DNA of 64,000 nucleotides, taken from Streptococcus pneumoniae (lineage in GTDB: Bacteria; Bacillota; Bacilli; Lactobacillales; Streptococcaceae). Every line of letters starts with the position of its first letter. Within the stretch, counting starts at the first letter, position 1. The stretch spans positions 1,550,001 through 1,614,000 of the forward strand of contig NZ_LN831051.1 of the NCBI RefSeq assembly GCF_001457635.1, read 5' to 3'. Position numbers and translations under genes: made by a program. Positions 8,128 to 17,645 of this stretch are shown one piece after another. The notes beneath the pieces were generated by a model. That model was not told the DNA's origin and searched no databases. It saw nothing but the letters and a program-made list of their open reading frames with translations.

Positions 8128-9489
8128 TTAGCGTTTGGATTTTGCTAAAGATTCAAATCTCTTCATAATCACAGTTAAACGCCAACGGTAGAGCGCCCCA
8201 CTCACAATCAAACTAATAATCAAGCCGATCCAGTAAGAATAAGCTCCAAAATCTGTTAGAGAATCAAATAGCGTAGCCACAGGGATTGCTACGCCCCAAT
8301 AACCAAGCAAACCAAGGTAAAAAGGAATAACTGTATCCTTATACCCCCGCAAAATTCCCTGAAGCGGCGCCGCAAAGGTATCTGCTAACTGGAAGAAAAG
8401 ACTATAAGTTAAAAAACGCACTGTCAAATCGATAAATTTTGGGTCGTTACCATAAAGACTGGCCACATTTCCCCTAAAAATGTAAAGGAAGGTTAAGGTG
8501 AAGGCCGCAAAAATGAGGGCAGTCCATCTTCCTAGACCAATATAGGTTTTCGCATCATCAAATCGCTTGGCTCCCACTTCATAGGAAACGACAATAGCCA
8601 TAGCCGATGAGATACTCATAGGAAAGGCGTACATAAGACTTGAAAAGTTCATAGCTGACTGGTGACTAGCTATAATCAAGGACGAAAACTTAGCCATAAT
8701 CAAGCCAACCACTGAAAAGATAGCCACTTCCGCGAAGACAGTTCCCCCAATAGGCAGACCTAAACGAACTCCTTCCTTAATTTTATCCATATTAAGTGGA
8801 ATTCGTTTCTCAAGGTGTAAGGCTTTGAGCTTCTCCTGTTTAAATAAAACCAGAACAGAAATCCCAAGCAAGACCCAGTAGGCCAAGGATGTTCCTAAAC
8901 CAGCACCAGCCCCTCCCAGTTCTGGAACACCAAAGGCACCGTAAATCAAGAGATAGTTAAATCCGCTATTGAGAGGGAGTAACAAAAGCATGAGGTACAT
9001 GGACAGTTTGGTCAAGCCCAGCGAATCCAGCAAGGAACGAATGACGCTAAAGAGCAACAAGGGGATAATCCCGATAGATAAAAACCAAAGATAGCGAACC
9101 GCTACTGCCGCTACTGCTGCTTCTAACCCAATATGATTCAAGATTGTTGGTGCCAAAAAAAGTACCATCCCCAGCAATACCACAGATAGGCCCAAGGCCA
9201 AATAAATAAATTGGTAAAAATCAGACGCAACTTCTTCCTTTTTTCCTCGACCAAGATGGTGACCAATGATAGGCACCAAGGCTGACACAATCCCTGTTAG
9301 AAATGTAAAGAAAGGATTCCAGATACTGGTTGCCATAGATACACCAGCCAAGTCCATAGTGTTGTATTGACCTGTCATTGCAGTATCAACAAAAGAGGCA
9401 GAATAATTGGCAAATTGGTAAATCAGGATTGGGAAGAAAATTTTTAAAAATAATACTAACTTCTCTCGTAAACACTTTGTCTTATACAT
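8128..9489 (-). CDS. MATE-family multidrug efflux protein
   Basis: A 453-aa integral membrane protein with about 12 hydrophobic segments. MATE features are the N-terminal FVDTAMTGQYNTMDLAGVSM and the internally repeated GLPIGGTVFAEVAIFS at the start of the second half. Such proteins export cationic drugs or metabolites using Na+ or H+ gradients. It is the last gene of a tight run (ung, mutX, pyrC, an 86-aa ORF), 10 bp after the preceding stop. Substrate is unknown. Confidence 0.9.
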   Translation of the reverse strand: MYKTKCLREKLVLFLKIFFPILIYQFANYSASFVDTAMTGQYNTMDLAGVSMATSIWNPFFTFLTGIVSALVPIIGHHLGRGKKEEVASDFYQFIYLALGLSVVLLGMVLFLAPTILNHIGLEAAVAAVAVRYLWFLSIGIIPLLLFSVIRSLLDSLGLTKLSMYLMLLLLPLNSGFNYLLIYGAFGVPELGGAGAGLGTSLAYWVLLGISVLVLFKQEKLKALHLEKRIPLNMDKIKEGVRLGLPIGGTVFAEVAIFSVVGLIMAKFSSLIIASHQSAMNFSSLMYAFPMSISSAMAIVVSYEVGAKRFDDAKTYIGLGRWTALIFAAFTLTFLYIFRGNVASLYGNDPKFIDLTVRFLTYSLFFQLADTFAAPLQGILRGYKDTVIPFYLGLLGYWGVAIPVATLFDSLTDFGAYSYWIGLIISLIVSGALYRWRLTVIMKRFESLAKSKR

Positions 9490-9499
9490 ACTTCTCTTT

Positions 9500-9760
9500 C
9501 TATTCTGATTTATCTAAACCAAAGAGTTTCAGACCATAGTTTTTCAAACTTAGCGGAGGTTTATTAGATTTTGAAGTAGTATGCCAACACGCACATGTAC
9601 GACAATAATAGCTTCTAACTAAACCTCCGTTATCATATTGAACCGCATGGTCAGCTTTTTCTTTAGTTTCATATTGAATTTTGGAACGATTAGCTGCGGG
9701 ACAGTAAATTCCACTATTAGATTTCGCTTGTCTCTCCCTACGTTTTCGAAAATAATTCAT
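9500..9760 (-). CDS. Small basic protein with zinc-ribbon-like cysteines
   Basis: 86 aa, basic, with YCPAANRSKIQYETKEKAD in the N-terminal half and YYCRTCACWHTTSK in the second. The spacing suggests a small zinc knuckle, perhaps nucleic-acid binding. I do not recognise the family. It lies between pyrC (13 bp) and the MATE gene (10 bp) and is probably cotranscribed. Its length and lack of a signal suggest a cytoplasmic protein. Confidence 0.7.
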   Translation of the reverse strand: MNYFRKRRERQAKSNSGIYCPAANRSKIQYETKEKADHAVQYDNGGLVRSYYCRTCACWHTTSKSNKPPLSLKNYGLKLFGLDKSE

Positions 9761-9773
9761 ATTCTAACTCCTA

Positions 9774-11042
9774 TCAAGCTTGATAGACGATTTGTCCCTT
9801 ACAGATGGTATATTTAACCTGCCCTTTTAAGGTTTCACCGATGAATGGTGAATTAGCTGCTTTGGAAGCAAAATGGGAGTCCACAAGGCGGTCAGCCTTG
9901 GCATCAAAAATAGTGATATCTGCTGGACCATTCTCAGCCAAGTAACCTGCTTCAAAGTTGTAAAGCTTGGCTGGGTTGTATGTCATTTTTTCAAGTAATT
10001 CCATCAAGCTCAACTCACCAGCTTCTACTAAATAGGTCAAGCTGAGAGACAGGGATGTTTCTAAGCCAGTCATACCAGATGGCGCTTTGGTAATATCCTC
10101 AACATTTTTTTCATCTACATGATGAGGGGCGTGGTCAGTCGCAATAACTGTGATGACACCTGATTTGAGACCTTCGATAACGGCACGACGGTCTGATTCC
10201 AAACGAAGCGGTGGATTCATCTTAGCATTGCTACCTTGTGTTAAAAAAAGTGCTTCTGTCTTAGAGAAATGCTGTGGCGCTACTTCTGCTGTGACTTCTG
10301 CACCTAACCCCTGAGCAAACTCCACTACTTTAACACTTTCTTCCTTAGACAAATGCTGGATGTGAACATGGGCTTTAGTTGCATAGGCAATCATGACATC
10401 ACGCGCCATCATAGCGTACTCAGCCACCCCAGTAGCACCGCAGATATGGAAATGTTCTCTAGCAATATTTTCATTAAAGCCAAGAACACCGTTCAAACCT
10501 GGATCTTCCTCATGAAGGCTGATAAAGGTATTGAGTTTTTTGGCTTCCTCCATGGCTTCCTTGACAATCTTACTGCTCTCAAGCGGAATACCGTCATCAG
10601 AGAAACCAGCCGCACCAGCTTCTAAGAGCGCCTTAAAGTCAGTCAAGTTTTTACCATTAAAGTTTTTAGTAATGGTCGCAACTGTCTTGACATTAATCTT
10701 CTCTTTGGCAGCTGACTGGAGAACTGCTTGCAAAGTCTCCACGTCTGAAATGGTTGGACTGGTATTAGCCATCATGACGACAGTAGTAAAACCACCTGCA
10801 GCGGCTGCCAGGGCACCAGTATGAATGTCTTCTTTATGTGTTTGACCAGGTTCACGGAAATGCACATGAATATCGACCAAACCAGGAGCAACCACAAGAC
10901 CAGTAGCATCAATCGTTTCTGCTCCTTCTTCCGTGATCTCAGGCGCAATTTTGATAATTTTCCCATCTTGAACTAAGACATCACAAACTTGATCCAAACC
11001 AGACTTGGGATCCATTACACGACCATTTTTGATTAGTAGCAT
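9774..11042 (-). CDS. pyrC: Dihydroorotase
   Basis: A 422-aa amidohydrolase that cyclises carbamoyl aspartate to dihydroorotate in pyrimidine synthesis. Metal-binding and substrate motifs are visible: [20 protein letters not shown], the SLHEEDP and [10 protein letters not shown] histidines, and the [12 protein letters not shown] catalytic Asp segment. Length is typical of the class I enzyme. It lies 12 bp after mutX in the same operon. No pyrR attenuator was seen upstream, so any pyrimidine control is unclear. Confidence 0.94.
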   Translation of the reverse strand: MLLIKNGRVMDPKSGLDQVCDVLVQDGKIIKIAPEITEEGAETIDATGLVVAPGLVDIHVHFREPGQTHKEDIHTGALAAAAGGFTTVVMMANTSPTISDVETLQAVLQSAAKEKINVKTVATITKNFNGKNLTDFKALLEAGAAGFSDDGIPLESSKIVKEAMEEAKKLNTFISLHEEDPGLNGVLGFNENIAREHFHICGATGVAEYAMMARDVMIAYATKAHVHIQHLSKEESVKVVEFAQGLGAEVTAEVAPQHFSKTEALFLTQGSNAKMNPPLRLESDRRAVIEGLKSGVITVIATDHAPHHVDEKNVEDITKAPSGMTGLETSLSLSLTYLVEAGELSLMELLEKMTYNPAKLYNFEAGYLAENGPADITIFDAKADRLVDSHFASKAANSPFIGETLKGQVKYTICKGQIVYQA

Positions 11043-11054
11043 CTGCTTTCTCCT

Positions 11055-11519
11055 TTATTCATAGAAATCAACTTGGGTATCCAACAATTTATCCCCATCA
11101 TAAACAAACTTGGCTGAAAAGAAGGGTTTATCCTCTAAAAGCCACTCAACAAAGGTGTGGTCACCTTCCCAAGTCGGCTTGCTCAAAACCTCATCATAGG
11201 GAACCCATTCTAGCGTCCCCTCATTGCAGTCAATCAAGTCGCCCTCAAACTCCGTCACCTTAAAAACATAGGTGTACCAGTCTAAATCTGGTGTAAATTC
11301 AGGAAAAGTGATGACACCTTTTAGAACTGGCTTGGCTTTGAGCCCTGTTTCTTCAAGGATTTCACGCGCCGCGCATTCCTGGGGCGTCTCTCCTCTCTCT
11401 AGCTTACCACCCACACCAATCCATTTCCCTTCATGGACATCATTGGGTTTCTTATTACGATGGAGCATGAGCAGTTCTTTCCCATTATCAATGTAGCAAA
11501 TCGTCGCTAACTGAGGCAT
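11055..11519 (-). CDS. mutX: NUDIX hydrolase, MutX (8-oxo-dGTP diphosphatase)
   Basis: A 154-aa NUDIX protein. The Nudix box is GGKLERGETPQECAAREILE followed by ETGL, matching GX5EX7REUXEEXGU. The sequence resembles pneumococcal MutX, which hydrolyses 8-oxo-dGTP and lowers mutation. Its neighbour ung also guards against DNA damage, so the pair forms a nucleotide-pool/DNA-repair cassette. It is 9 bp from ung and 12 bp from pyrC. Confidence 0.85.
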   Translation of the reverse strand: MPQLATICYIDNGKELLMLHRNKKPNDVHEGKWIGVGGKLERGETPQECAAREILEETGLKAKPVLKGVITFPEFTPDLDWYTYVFKVTEFEGDLIDCNEGTLEWVPYDEVLSKPTWEGDHTFVEWLLEDKPFFSAKFVYDGDKLLDTQVDFYE

Positions 11520-11528
11520 ATTTTCTCC

Positions 11529-12182
11529 TTATCTAAGCCAATCGATTGGCTCTTGTCCTGTCTCTTTTAAGAATGCATTGGCCTTGGAAAAGGGCTTGGA
11601 ACCCCAAAATCCTCTATAAACCGACAAAGGACTTGGATGGGCTGATTCGATAATCAAGTGATGAGGATTGGTAACTAATGCCTTCTTCTTACGTGCATAA
11701 GCTCCCCAGAGTACAAAAACGACTGGTCTATCTAGATGATTGACCACCTGAATCACAGCATCAGTAAAAGGCTCCCAGATTTGACCAGCATGACCATTGG
11801 CCTGTCCAGCAGGAACAGTCAAACAAGCATTAAGAAGCAAGACTCCTTGCTCAGCCCAAGATGTCAAATCATGAGATTTCTTAACTCCGATATCATCTGA
11901 CAATTCTTTCAAGATATTTTGCAAGGATGGTGGAGCTGGGATAGAGTCAGGTACAGAAAAACTCAAGCCCTGCGCTTGACCTGGTCCGTGATAGGGGTCT
12001 TGCCCTAGAATTACCACCTTAACTTCTTCAAGCAGTGTTGTCAAGAGAGCCTGAAAAACCTTTTCCTTGGGTGGATAAATAATCCCCTGAGAATAGACCT
12101 GCTCCATAAACTGATTGATTTTCCCGAAATAACCCTCAGGTAATTGCGCCTTAATCAAAGCATGCCAAGACGAGTGTTCCAT
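11529..12182 (-). CDS. ung: Uracil-DNA glycosylase
   Basis: A 217-aa family-1 UDG that removes uracil from DNA. The water-activating motif [18 protein letters not shown] and the C-terminal [11 protein letters not shown] leucine-loop motif are both intact. The start MEHSSW at 12182 is preferred over an upstream ATG because AAGGAG lies 7 bp before it. First gene of the ung-mutX-pyrC-ORF-MATE operon. Confidence 0.95.
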   Translation of the reverse strand: MEHSSWHALIKAQLPEGYFGKINQFMEQVYSQGIIYPPKEKVFQALLTTLLEEVKVVILGQDPYHGPGQAQGLSFSVPDSIPAPPSLQNILKELSDDIGVKKSHDLTSWAEQGVLLLNACLTVPAGQANGHAGQIWEPFTDAVIQVVNHLDRPVVFVLWGAYARKKKALVTNPHHLIIESAHPSPLSVYRGFWGSKPFSKANAFLKETGQEPIDWLR

Positions 12183-12218
12183 AGCCGACTCCTTCATTTT
12201 TACTGCCTCTATTATAGC

Positions 12219-12245
12219 AAAAAGTGGCTATGGAAACCACTTTTT
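12219..12245 (-). terminator. Terminator upstream of ung
   Basis: Stem aaaaagtgg / ccacttttt with an AT-rich flank. On the minus strand it ends transcription from the two genes at 12320-13694 before the ung promoter. Confidence 0.7.
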
Positions 12246-12319
12246 ACAGTTTATCTAAAGATTTAATAAATCGACTATATATACGATTTGAATACGTGAA
12301 TACAGTTTATAAAGACTGG

Positions 12320-12967
12320 CTATTTTTTATAATTACTTTTTAAATCATTAAGCATTTTACTACCTCTTTCGAAGATTATCTTTTCTGAAATATTTTTAAA
12401 CATATTAAAATCCATTTCAGAAAAAGGAGTTTCTTTAGAAACTTGCCATATAGTCTTTAAATAATTTTTTTCTAAAAAGTCGTCAAAATTAGAAAAAAAT
12501 CGAAAATACAATGCATTCTCTTGGTGTAAAATCGCTCTTTTTAAAGGATAATACTCTTTAATATTATTAACTTTTTGTTCGTAGGCATATTTTGCTACAT
12601 GATCTAGGTATATATCAAAAAAGTCATGAGGAAAATCTCCCATACAGCCATTACGATTCATATTGAGGCTATATTTTCGATTAGTAAGATAATTCGGAAA
12701 TATATTTCCTATTACTCTAAGATTATCTACTTGTGAATCCCTTCTCCCAATATAATCCCCTTCTTTGACTAATGATGGAGATTTCCAAGTAAAAATTAAA
12801 TCGCCAGAGAAATTTTTCTTATCAAAAAACTTAAAAAGAGATTGATAAATACTATTTGCTAATTGACAAGTGTCAGATGTAAATTCATAATTAACAGCTT
12901 CATTAAAATCAACTTCAGACATTTCAATGTACTCTTCAATAGTAATATTAGCTTTTTTTGTAGTCAT
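12320..12967 (-). CDS. Hypothetical protein, AT-rich accessory gene
   Basis: 215 aa, no signal peptide and no membrane segment. I do not recognise the family. Visible are an acidic N terminus (ITIEEYIEMSEVDFNEA), an aromatic middle (IFPNYLTNRKYSLNMNRNG) and a Lys-rich C terminus. Codons are clearly more A/T-rich than in ung or the HAD gene on either side, which suggests a recent transfer. It follows the HAD gene by 13 bp and ends before a terminator. It could be a defence, immunity or phage-derived protein; nothing decides. Confidence 0.7.
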   Translation of the reverse strand: MTTKKANITIEEYIEMSEVDFNEAVNYEFTSDTCQLANSIYQSLFKFFDKKNFSGDLIFTWKSPSLVKEGDYIGRRDSQVDNLRVIGNIFPNYLTNRKYSLNMNRNGCMGDFPHDFFDIYLDHVAKYAYEQKVNNIKEYYPLKRAILHQENALYFRFFSNFDDFLEKNYLKTIWQVSKETPFSEMDFNMFKNISEKIIFERGSKMLNDLKSNYKK

Positions 12968-12980
12968 TAGCTAATCTCCT

Positions 12981-13694
12981 TTAAAATGTGATCTTTTCAA
13001 GAATATTTTTATCTAAACAATCCAGCAAGTCTTGGTAAGAATAGACTTCGTAAGTCGGCTGGGCTTGTGTGTGATTTTCGAGGTGATGAGGATTATACCA
13101 GATAGTGTCAATCCCCGCATTATTGCCACCTTGAATGTCGGCGGTTAGAGAATCTCCAATCATCAGCGTCTTTTCTTTACTAAATCCAGCAATTTGCTGG
13201 CCAATCTTTTCATAAAAGAGAGCATCCGGCTTTTGAGTTTGCAACTGTTCTGAGATAAAGACTTGATTGAAATAAGGTACTAGACCAGATTGAGCCAAAC
13301 GTCCTGTCTGAATGGCAGTAATGCCATTTGTCGCAGCATACAAGTTATAATCACGCTCAATGAGGCTGTCCAAGAGATCATGAGCGCCCGATAGTGTTTG
13401 TCCCTGCTGAGCGAGATAAAATTGGTAACGCTGGGCAAGAAAACTACCGTCTTTTTCCTGTCCAAAATGAGAAAATAAACGAGAAAAGCGCGTGTTAACC
13501 AGCTCTTGTTTACTGATTTTCTTCAGCTCCAAGTCTTTCCAGAGAGCCTTGTTCATAGGAACGTAATAATCTTTATAAGCCTGAATATCCGCAACTCCTT
13601 CTTCTTTTAGAAGTTGGGTCAAAGCCACATCCTCAGCAGCATCAAAATCAAGAAGAGTGTGGTCGAGGTCGAAGAGTAGAAATTTGTAGAACAA
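12981..13694 (-). CDS. HAD-family nucleotidase (YjjG-like)
   Basis: 237 aa HAD-superfamily phosphatase. Motif I is FLLFDLDHTLLDFD, motif II is YAATNGIT, and motif IV is LMIGDSLTADIQGG; the conserved Lys lies in the QKPDALFYEK segment. The architecture and length match YjjG-type pyrimidine 5'-nucleotidases that dephosphorylate non-canonical nucleotides. An extended TGATATAAT -10 lies upstream. The exact substrate is inferred. Confidence 0.85.
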   Translation of the reverse strand: MFYKFLLFDLDHTLLDFDAAEDVALTQLLKEEGVADIQAYKDYYVPMNKALWKDLELKKISKQELVNTRFSRLFSHFGQEKDGSFLAQRYQFYLAQQGQTLSGAHDLLDSLIERDYNLYAATNGITAIQTGRLAQSGLVPYFNQVFISEQLQTQKPDALFYEKIGQQIAGFSKEKTLMIGDSLTADIQGGNNAGIDTIWYNPHHLENHTQAQPTYEVYSYQDLLDCLDKNILEKITF

Positions 13695-14151
13695 TTTGAG
13701 GTTTTCCTTTCTGAAAATTCATTAAGAACATTATATCATAAAGCACCTCATACAATTAACTAATTTAATCACTTAAAAAAATTCGAACACTTTCTATACA
13801 ACTGACAGCTCAAATCTTTCAGAATAGAACAATACTAACTATCGAGCACCCCGTATTCATAAATATATGTGTAATTCTAGACCTAGAATTCCTATAAACT
13901 AAATGCTTTCATACTCTTCCAAGTAATTGATTGCCTTAAATTTTAATTTTTGAAGGTTTCTAAAGCTAGAATAGCCCCATCACAATCAGTTTTGATTGAT
14001 TCACAATTTAGAAACACTATAGTTTCACTCCTGTTAAAATAAAAAGGAACTGCATAAAGCAATCCCTTTCTGATTTTGAAATCATTTACTTAACATTTTA
14101 TAGTTGAGATAATCAATAGCTTACCTATAAAAAGAGTTATAGTAAAATTCC
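13695..14151. other. Intergenic region, degenerate sequence
   Basis: About 450 bp with no intact gene. It holds the HAD promoter (TATAAT near 13730), a weak hairpin near 14040-14070 (aaaggaactgcataaagcaa / tcccttt), and short frames such as LKFKAINYLEEYESI on the minus strand that hint at a decayed gene. No further identity is supported. Confidence 0.4.
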
Positions 14152-14532
14152 TTATTTATTGATTTCAAGCTCCGCTAACTGTGTTTGAATAACTGACAGT
14201 TCTGCACCAGCCTGAAGAAGAGCAGCTGCATTATAGGCACCTTCTACAATTGGAACCCTGTTGATGATGATACTTTTATCACTGAAATCAGTCACCATTT
14301 TTAAGTTCATTTTAGCAAAACCTAGGTCAAAAAAGGCAAGTAAAGTATCTGCTGTATTTTCGGAAACAACCCTATCTACTTAATCAAAACTCGTTCCAAT
14401 TCCTCCGCCCTCGGTTCCTCCTACATAAGTAATCGGAACATCTTTAGCTACTTTACTAATCAGTTCAACAACACCTTCTACAATGTATTTGGAATGTGAA
14501 ACGATAACAAGACCAATACCAATACTTTCCAT
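14152..14532 (-). pseudogene. dhaM: dhaM relic (PTS-dependent dihydroxyacetone kinase subunit)
   Basis: The frame encodes a 126-aa DhaM-like EIIA-mannose domain: GIGLVIVSHS with the phospho-accepting His, GGTEGGGIGTSFD, and the C-terminal VEGAYNAAALLQAGA. An in-frame TAA at 14380-14382 replaces codon 51, so the product would end at half length. DhaM transfers PEP-derived phosphate to DhaL. No dhaK or dhaL lies nearby; upstream sequence is an unrelated fusion, so this is an orphaned relic. Confidence 0.82.
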
Positions 14533-14548
14533 CAAACCACCCCAGTTT

Positions 14549-14677
14549 CTAAAATAGCAGTAAAGAGTAATCCTGATGAGAATGATCCAGGATCAATATG
14601 TCCAAGAAACCACATGCTCCTAAGACAAGAGCTAACAGACTGGCCATCAATAATAGTATTGTTCTTTTTTTCATCAT
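14549..14677 (-). pseudogene. Lipoprotein signal-peptide remnant fused to foreign sequence
   Basis: A 42-aa frame opens with a clear lipoprotein signal, MMKKRTILLLMASLLALVLG then AC (lipobox LGAC), preceded by an AAGGAG ribosome site. After about residue 23 it runs into sequence that in another frame reads GHIDPGSFSSGLLFTAILET, belonging to the region upstream of dhaM. I infer a deletion that joined the 5' end of a lipoprotein gene to a dha-cluster fragment. Confidence 0.6.
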
Positions 14678-14694
14678 TACTCCTTAACTAGTGT

Positions 14695-14706
14695 TTAACT
14701 GATCAA
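14695..14706. promoter_or_regulatory. Degenerate AdcR-like box
   Basis: ttaactgatcaa matches 10 of 12 positions of the zinc-repressor consensus TTAACYRGTTAA. It sits upstream of the lipoprotein remnant, as the perfect boxes do upstream of the pht genes, suggesting that the lost gene was zinc-regulated. Confidence 0.35.
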
Positions 14707-14750
14707 TTAGCCAGTAAATAGTTTATCTTTATTTACACTATCTGTTAAGA

Positions 14751-14843
14751 TATAGTAAAATGAAATAAGAACAGGACAGTCAAATCGATTTCTAACAATG
14801 TTTTAGAAGTAGAGGTATACTATTCTAGTTTCAATCTACTATA
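14751..14843. repeat. RUP element with 14-bp internal deletion
   Basis: 93 bp running from tatagtaaaatgaaataag to gtttcaatctactata. It is colinear with the 107-bp RUP at 43320-43426 except that 14 bp around the cgatttgtcctga segment are missing. RUP is a pneumococcal non-autonomous repeat. Confidence 0.85.
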
Positions 14844-14860
14844 TTTTGCACATTTTCATG

Positions 14861-14902
14861 AAAAAAATGAGAACTAGAACTCACATTCTGCTCTCATTTT
14901 TC
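14861..14902 (-). terminator. Terminator of the downstream pht gene
   Basis: Stem aaaaatgagaac / gctctcattttt with A/T tracts at both ends, 50 bp past the stop of the first pht gene. Confidence 0.65.
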
Positions 14903-14953
14903 GTTTTCCCGTTCTCCTATCCTGTTTTTAGGAGTTAGAAAATGCTGCTACCT

Positions 14954-17488
14954 TTACTTACTCTCCTTTAATAAAGCCAATAGTTTTTCAGCTTCTGCCA
15001 TAATAGTATTGTTGTCCTGGGTGCCAAATAGTAAATTATTTTTTAATCCTGTGAGAGTCTCTTTGGCATTGGACTTGATAATTGGATTCTGGATTTTTCC
15101 AAGTAAATCTTCAGCCTCTCTCAGTTTTTCTTTAACCTTTTCAGTCTCGACCTGAGGTTCTTCTGATTCCTCTGGTGATTCTTCTGGTGATTCTTCTTCT
15201 GGTTCCTCTGTTGGTTTTGGAGACTCTGGTTTCTCGCTTTGCGGTTTCTCTTCTCGAGGGGTTTCTTCCTCAGGTTTTTCTGTCTGAGGTTTCTCCTCGT
15301 TTGGTTTTTCCGTTTGATTGGTATCAGCTTGACCATTTTTGTTTCTTTGAACATGGTCGCTAGCGTTACCAAAACCATTATCTGAATGCGGACGTTCGTT
15401 TGGATGTTCGACATAGTACTTGACAGTCGCCAAAAGATCCTCAAGACTATACCCCTTAGGTGCCTCATAAAGGCCTTCGTCAAACCACTCAAATTTGATG
15501 TTATGGTAATGGTCATAATGAGGTATGATTAAACTACCGTTTTTGACTTCTACAGTATATTGAAGATTGTAAGGCATACGATCAAGTGGCACCTTCTTAG
15601 CTGCTTTCACGCGGTTGTAGATAGCTTCTGCTCCTTTTGCCTCAGTATTTCCTGAATCCTGATGGTCTGTCGAAGGAGGGGTCAAACCTTTCTCTTTAGC
15701 ATAAGCCTGGGCTGCCGCTCTCTCAGCTTCAGACAAACTATCTTTTTTAATCCAGTGGCTATGGGTCATATGTGGAGTTACATAGGCATCCCCCTCATCA
15801 CTGGTTATATCACGAGGATCAAAGATATAACCGTCTTCTGTTGTGTACTTGCCTGCCAACTTGGCTACTTGAATCTCATCATCAGTGTAGGTAATTTGCG
15901 CATTTGGTTTTCCTAAACGTTCTGGATGACGAATCGGAGCTAAGAAGGCAAGAATATCTTCCACTAACTTGACTTTATCACTTGAGACATCCTTGAGTCG
16001 TTCCAACAGGTTATCCAAAGCCTCAAAATCAACTTGTCGACCTTTATTATCAAGTAAATCTTGATGAATTCTTGCTAGTAAGTCATAAGCCTTATTGTAA
16101 AATTCTCTATCACTAGATGGGAGGTCAGTTTTCTTAGCTCCTAGCTTATGAGATAAACTTTCCTGCTTGGCCAGTTTGCTATCAATGCCTGCTGCTGTTT
16201 CTGCTGAAAGATCCTTGGCTGGGATATAACGAGGAACTCCATTCTCCTCAAAGACATAACCATCGCCTACTTTTCGAACAGCTTCTTTGACCAATTTCTC
16301 ATCAATTGGATTGCTTGGAGCTGGTTGAGGATTTGGTGCAGGTTGCGGACTTGGACTAGGTTCCGGAGTCGGTTGTGGACTTGGTTGTTCTGGTCTTGAA
16401 TCTGGTACCCAATGGTTTGAACGATAACGAAGGGGAATAATACGAGCCAATTTTTCTTCCAAAGGTGACAGTTGTGAATAAGGAATAAAGTGATAATGGT
16501 CTCCGTGCGGTACAGCAACACCATTGGCGGTTCGACTTGTGATTTGCGCTGGGTCGAAAATAAGGCCATCAGATTCTACATGGCGTTGACTCAAAGGCAG
16601 TTTGTAGAGCTGTTTCAAGAGACTATCAATGTCATTACTTTGACTTGCTTGACTGTTAGTGTTGCTGTTGTTGCTTGTGTTAGTATTTGTAGTTCCTGGA
16701 TTGCTTACAGAAGGTACCCAGTTTGTTCTTGAAGTGTTATCGCTATTTTGTCGGCGATAGGTTCTTGAATTTGACAGATTTCCCCGACCAGATAGGAAGG
16801 CTTTTGCAGCAGCTAACTCGCTAGCTGATAACTCATTCTTAGGAATGTAATGGTAATGGTCGCCGTGAGGAACGATATAAGCATCACCAGTATCTTCAAT
16901 GATATCAGAAGCATTAAAGATATAACCATCATCTGTGGTGTAGCGTCCCTGTGAACGTGCCAAGGCAACAGCACCATCGTTTCTTGGAGTCCCACCTTCA
17001 CGATGTTGACTATGCTCTTGTTTTTGTCGATTGATTTCTTCTTTTGTACGGACATTATCCGCATGAGCTGCATCCTTAAGGTAAACATAGTATTTTCCAT
17101 CTACCTTAATCACATAACCACCCTTGATTTCACTGATAATATCCTCGTCCTTTAGCTGGTAGTTTGGATCCTTCATCAGCAATTCTTCACTGATGATAGC
17201 GTCATAAGGAACCTTACCATTGTAATAATGATAGTGGTCCCCATGTGAAGTGACATAGCCTTGGTCTGTTATTTTGATGACGATTTGTTCGGCATTGATT
17301 CCTTCACGCTTGCTAACCTCATCAGGATTCAAATTCTCCGTTTTTTGCGTCGCTTGTTTTCCATCTATATAGGAAACACGATTATTTTCTTTTACAGTTT
17401 GAGCTTGATGCAAACCTAGTTCATAAGCACAGACACTTAAAACAAGTGTAGCTACTGACCCAGCTAGATATTTTTTATTGATTTTCAT
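14954..17488 (-). CDS. phtB: Polyhistidine triad protein (PhtB/PhtD-like)
   Basis: 844 aa from the start MKINKKYL, chosen for the GAGGAAAG site just upstream. The N terminus is a signal peptide with an LxxC-type motif (LVLSVCAYELG). Five HxxHxH triads are visible: three HGDHYH, then HMTHSH and HYDHYH. Pro-rich linker SPQPTPEPSPSPQPAP lies mid-protein. A long Glu/Pro-rich tail (EEKP repeats, about 720-785) precedes a helical C terminus. Pht proteins are surface zinc-binding proteins involved in zinc uptake and in binding factor H. Its genome position next to phtA suggests phtB; length and acidic tail recall phtD, so it may be a mosaic allele. An AdcR box lies upstream. Confidence 0.85.
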   Translation of the reverse strand: MKINKKYLAGSVATLVLSVCAYELGLHQAQTVKENNRVSYIDGKQATQKTENLNPDEVSKREGINAEQIVIKITDQGYVTSHGDHYHYYNGKVPYDAIISEELLMKDPNYQLKDEDIISEIKGGYVIKVDGKYYVYLKDAAHADNVRTKEEINRQKQEHSQHREGGTPRNDGAVALARSQGRYTTDDGYIFNASDIIEDTGDAYIVPHGDHYHYIPKNELSASELAAAKAFLSGRGNLSNSRTYRRQNSDNTSRTNWVPSVSNPGTTNTNTSNNSNTNSQASQSNDIDSLLKQLYKLPLSQRHVESDGLIFDPAQITSRTANGVAVPHGDHYHFIPYSQLSPLEEKLARIIPLRYRSNHWVPDSRPEQPSPQPTPEPSPSPQPAPNPQPAPSNPIDEKLVKEAVRKVGDGYVFEENGVPRYIPAKDLSAETAAGIDSKLAKQESLSHKLGAKKTDLPSSDREFYNKAYDLLARIHQDLLDNKGRQVDFEALDNLLERLKDVSSDKVKLVEDILAFLAPIRHPERLGKPNAQITYTDDEIQVAKLAGKYTTEDGYIFDPRDITSDEGDAYVTPHMTHSHWIKKDSLSEAERAAAQAYAKEKGLTPPSTDHQDSGNTEAKGAEAIYNRVKAAKKVPLDRMPYNLQYTVEVKNGSLIIPHYDHYHNIKFEWFDEGLYEAPKGYSLEDLLATVKYYVEHPNERPHSDNGFGNASDHVQRNKNGQADTNQTEKPNEEKPQTEKPEEETPREEKPQSEKPESPKPTEEPEEESPEESPEESEEPQVETEKVKEKLREAEDLLGKIQNPIIKSNAKETLTGLKNNLLFGTQDNNTIMAEAEKLLALLKESK

Positions 17489-17543
17489 TCTTTCCTCTTT
17501 TCTTAAGTATATTTGATTCACTATAAAGTAATAAACCGGTTAA

Positions 17544-17555
17544 TTAACTAGTTAA
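17544..17555. promoter_or_regulatory. AdcR zinc-repressor box
   Basis: ttaactagttaa is a full match to TTAACYRGTTAA, 56 bp upstream of the phtB start. A second imperfect palindrome (aaaccggttaat) overlaps it on the left. It should give zinc-dependent repression by AdcR. Confidence 0.8.
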
Positions 17556-17606
17556 TAGTTTACTCTTTTTAATATTGCTTGTCAAGAATTTTACATATAT
17601 ACATAA

Positions 17607-17643
17607 TAAAAATGAAAGCCTCTTTATCGAGACTTTCATTTTT
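17607..17643 (-). terminator. Terminator between phtA and phtB
   Basis: Stem aaaatgaaag / ctttcatttt with A/T tracts on both sides, only a few bases after the phtA stop. The two pht genes are therefore likely to be separate transcription units. Confidence 0.75.
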
Positions 17644-17645
17644 CA

